NCBI GenBank assembly: GCA_000722615.1
Contig: JOKI01000013.1
Location: 97,821 to 154,276 of the forward strand
Length of the DNA: 56,456 nt
Source: Pseudorhizobium pelagicum
GTDB lineage: Bacteria > Pseudomonadota > Alphaproteobacteria > Rhizobiales > Rhizobiaceae
Reading direction: 5' to 3'
A program made the position numbers and the translations under genes. Below are positions 56,141 through 56,456 of the stretch, piece after piece. The first letter of the stretch is position 1, and each line of letters begins with the position of its first letter. The notes below the pieces were generated by a model. The model searched no databases. It worked only from the letters and a program-made list of their open reading frames with translations, and was not told the DNA's origin.

Positions 56141-56456
56141 GTCGGGCTTGCTTCAGGCACAACGTTAGCCCTCTCCTCGGGTTAAGCCCGGGGACTGCAG
56201 CGGGAGCGCCGCGCCCTCCAAGGGCGAGGGCGGGAGGTGGAGAAAGCCGGGTCCTTCGAGGGCCGGGCTTTGCCCGTCCACCTCAGGATGAGCGCCTCCT
56301 GCGGCAGCCGTCTTCCCAAAGACCGCACCCCACCCACCAAATATCAACCACTTACCCCCATCCAGATTCACCTCCCGCAAACCTGCGCCCATAGTCCCCC
56401 CGTTCCGCTCTCGGATACACCGGCAGGCGTGCCGGCGAGGTGGGGCCGGCGCGGGG
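56141..56456. repeat. Intergenic tail with hairpin-rich, repeat-like sequence
   Basis: No coding sequence is supported in these 316 bases after lepA. Segment 56250-56290 holds an inverted arrangement TCCTTCGAGG ... CCTCAGGA around a GGCCGGGCTTTGCCC core. I recall this CTTCGAGG/CCTCAGGATGAG pattern from dispersed intergenic palindromic repeats of Rhizobiales, but cannot verify it. The end of the window is C-rich and lacks structure I can assign. Confidence 0.45.

Overview
This is a GC-rich, gene-dense chromosomal stretch of an alphaproteobacterium, most likely a Rhizobiales member (Rhizobium/Agrobacterium-like). That rests on gene content and regulatory signals: an MbfA-type ferritin/VIT1 iron exporter with an Irr-type box, a CtrA-type box, an FzlA-like GST-fold division protein, infC with an AUU start, and GTA head-spike genes of the Rcc01079 family. 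I see no rRNA, tRNA, CRISPR array or intact insertion sequence. Nearly all of it looks like ordinary core chromosome with small accessory modules.

Layout. 1-3.1 kb: 5' end of uppP (minus), fzlA-like gene, queG, NAD-dependent epimerase. 3.4-5.2 kb: secreted RlpA-like protein and an RsmB-type rRNA methyltransferase. 5.3-10.3 kb: a four-gene periplasmic iron-type operon (imelysin, di-haem oxidoreductase, second imelysin with a degenerate motif, DUF1513 Tat protein). 10.4-13.6 kb: tspO, thioesterase, MTA/SAH nucleosidase, guaA. 13.6-16.4 kb (minus): DUF1398 gene with a MarR regulator under a long perfect palindrome, a soluble chemoreceptor, a small protein. 16.6-20.5 kb: ArsC/Spx-like protein, M29 aminopeptidase, a HigBA-like toxin-antitoxin pair, xseA. 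20.8-22.5 kb: two phage/GTA head-spike genes. 22.5-26.1 kb: small membrane protein, then a GT-C membrane protein divergent from a GT2/GtrA pair. 26.1-30.7 kb: Gfo/Idh/MocA oxidoreductase, two aldo/keto reductases, GNAT, small acidic proteins including a frameshifted DUF3072 gene, and an NTF2-like protein.

30.7-39.8 kb (minus): M15-like peptidase, pheT, pheS, rplT, rpmI, then a PhoPQ-type two-component system with two secreted Asp-rich proteins lying between rpmI and infC. 40.0-42.6 kb: alpha/beta hydrolase, CtrA-box-preceded transglutaminase-like cysteine protease, mbfA. 42.9-45.6 kb: tandem TRAP substrate-binding paralogues with no membrane subunits. 45.5-52.7 kb: small proteins, TetR/MFS pair, secreted hydrolase, XRE-cupin/GNAT pair, a fused dioxygenase-hydrolase, a ClbS/DfsB-like protein. 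52.9-56.1 kb: chrA and lepA, then a repeat-like intergenic tail.

Themes: several local regulators (MarR, TetR, XRE-cupin, HigBA) each sit on a conspicuous palindrome over their own promoter; iron handling appears twice (imelysin operon and mbfA); envelope biology recurs (uppP, fzlA, rlpA, Gtr-like glycosylation, acidic periplasmic proteins, cysteine protease). The least explained loci are the Asp-rich/two-component block within the translation-gene cluster and the isolated GTA head-spike pair. All functions are read from sequence by eye; no database search was run.
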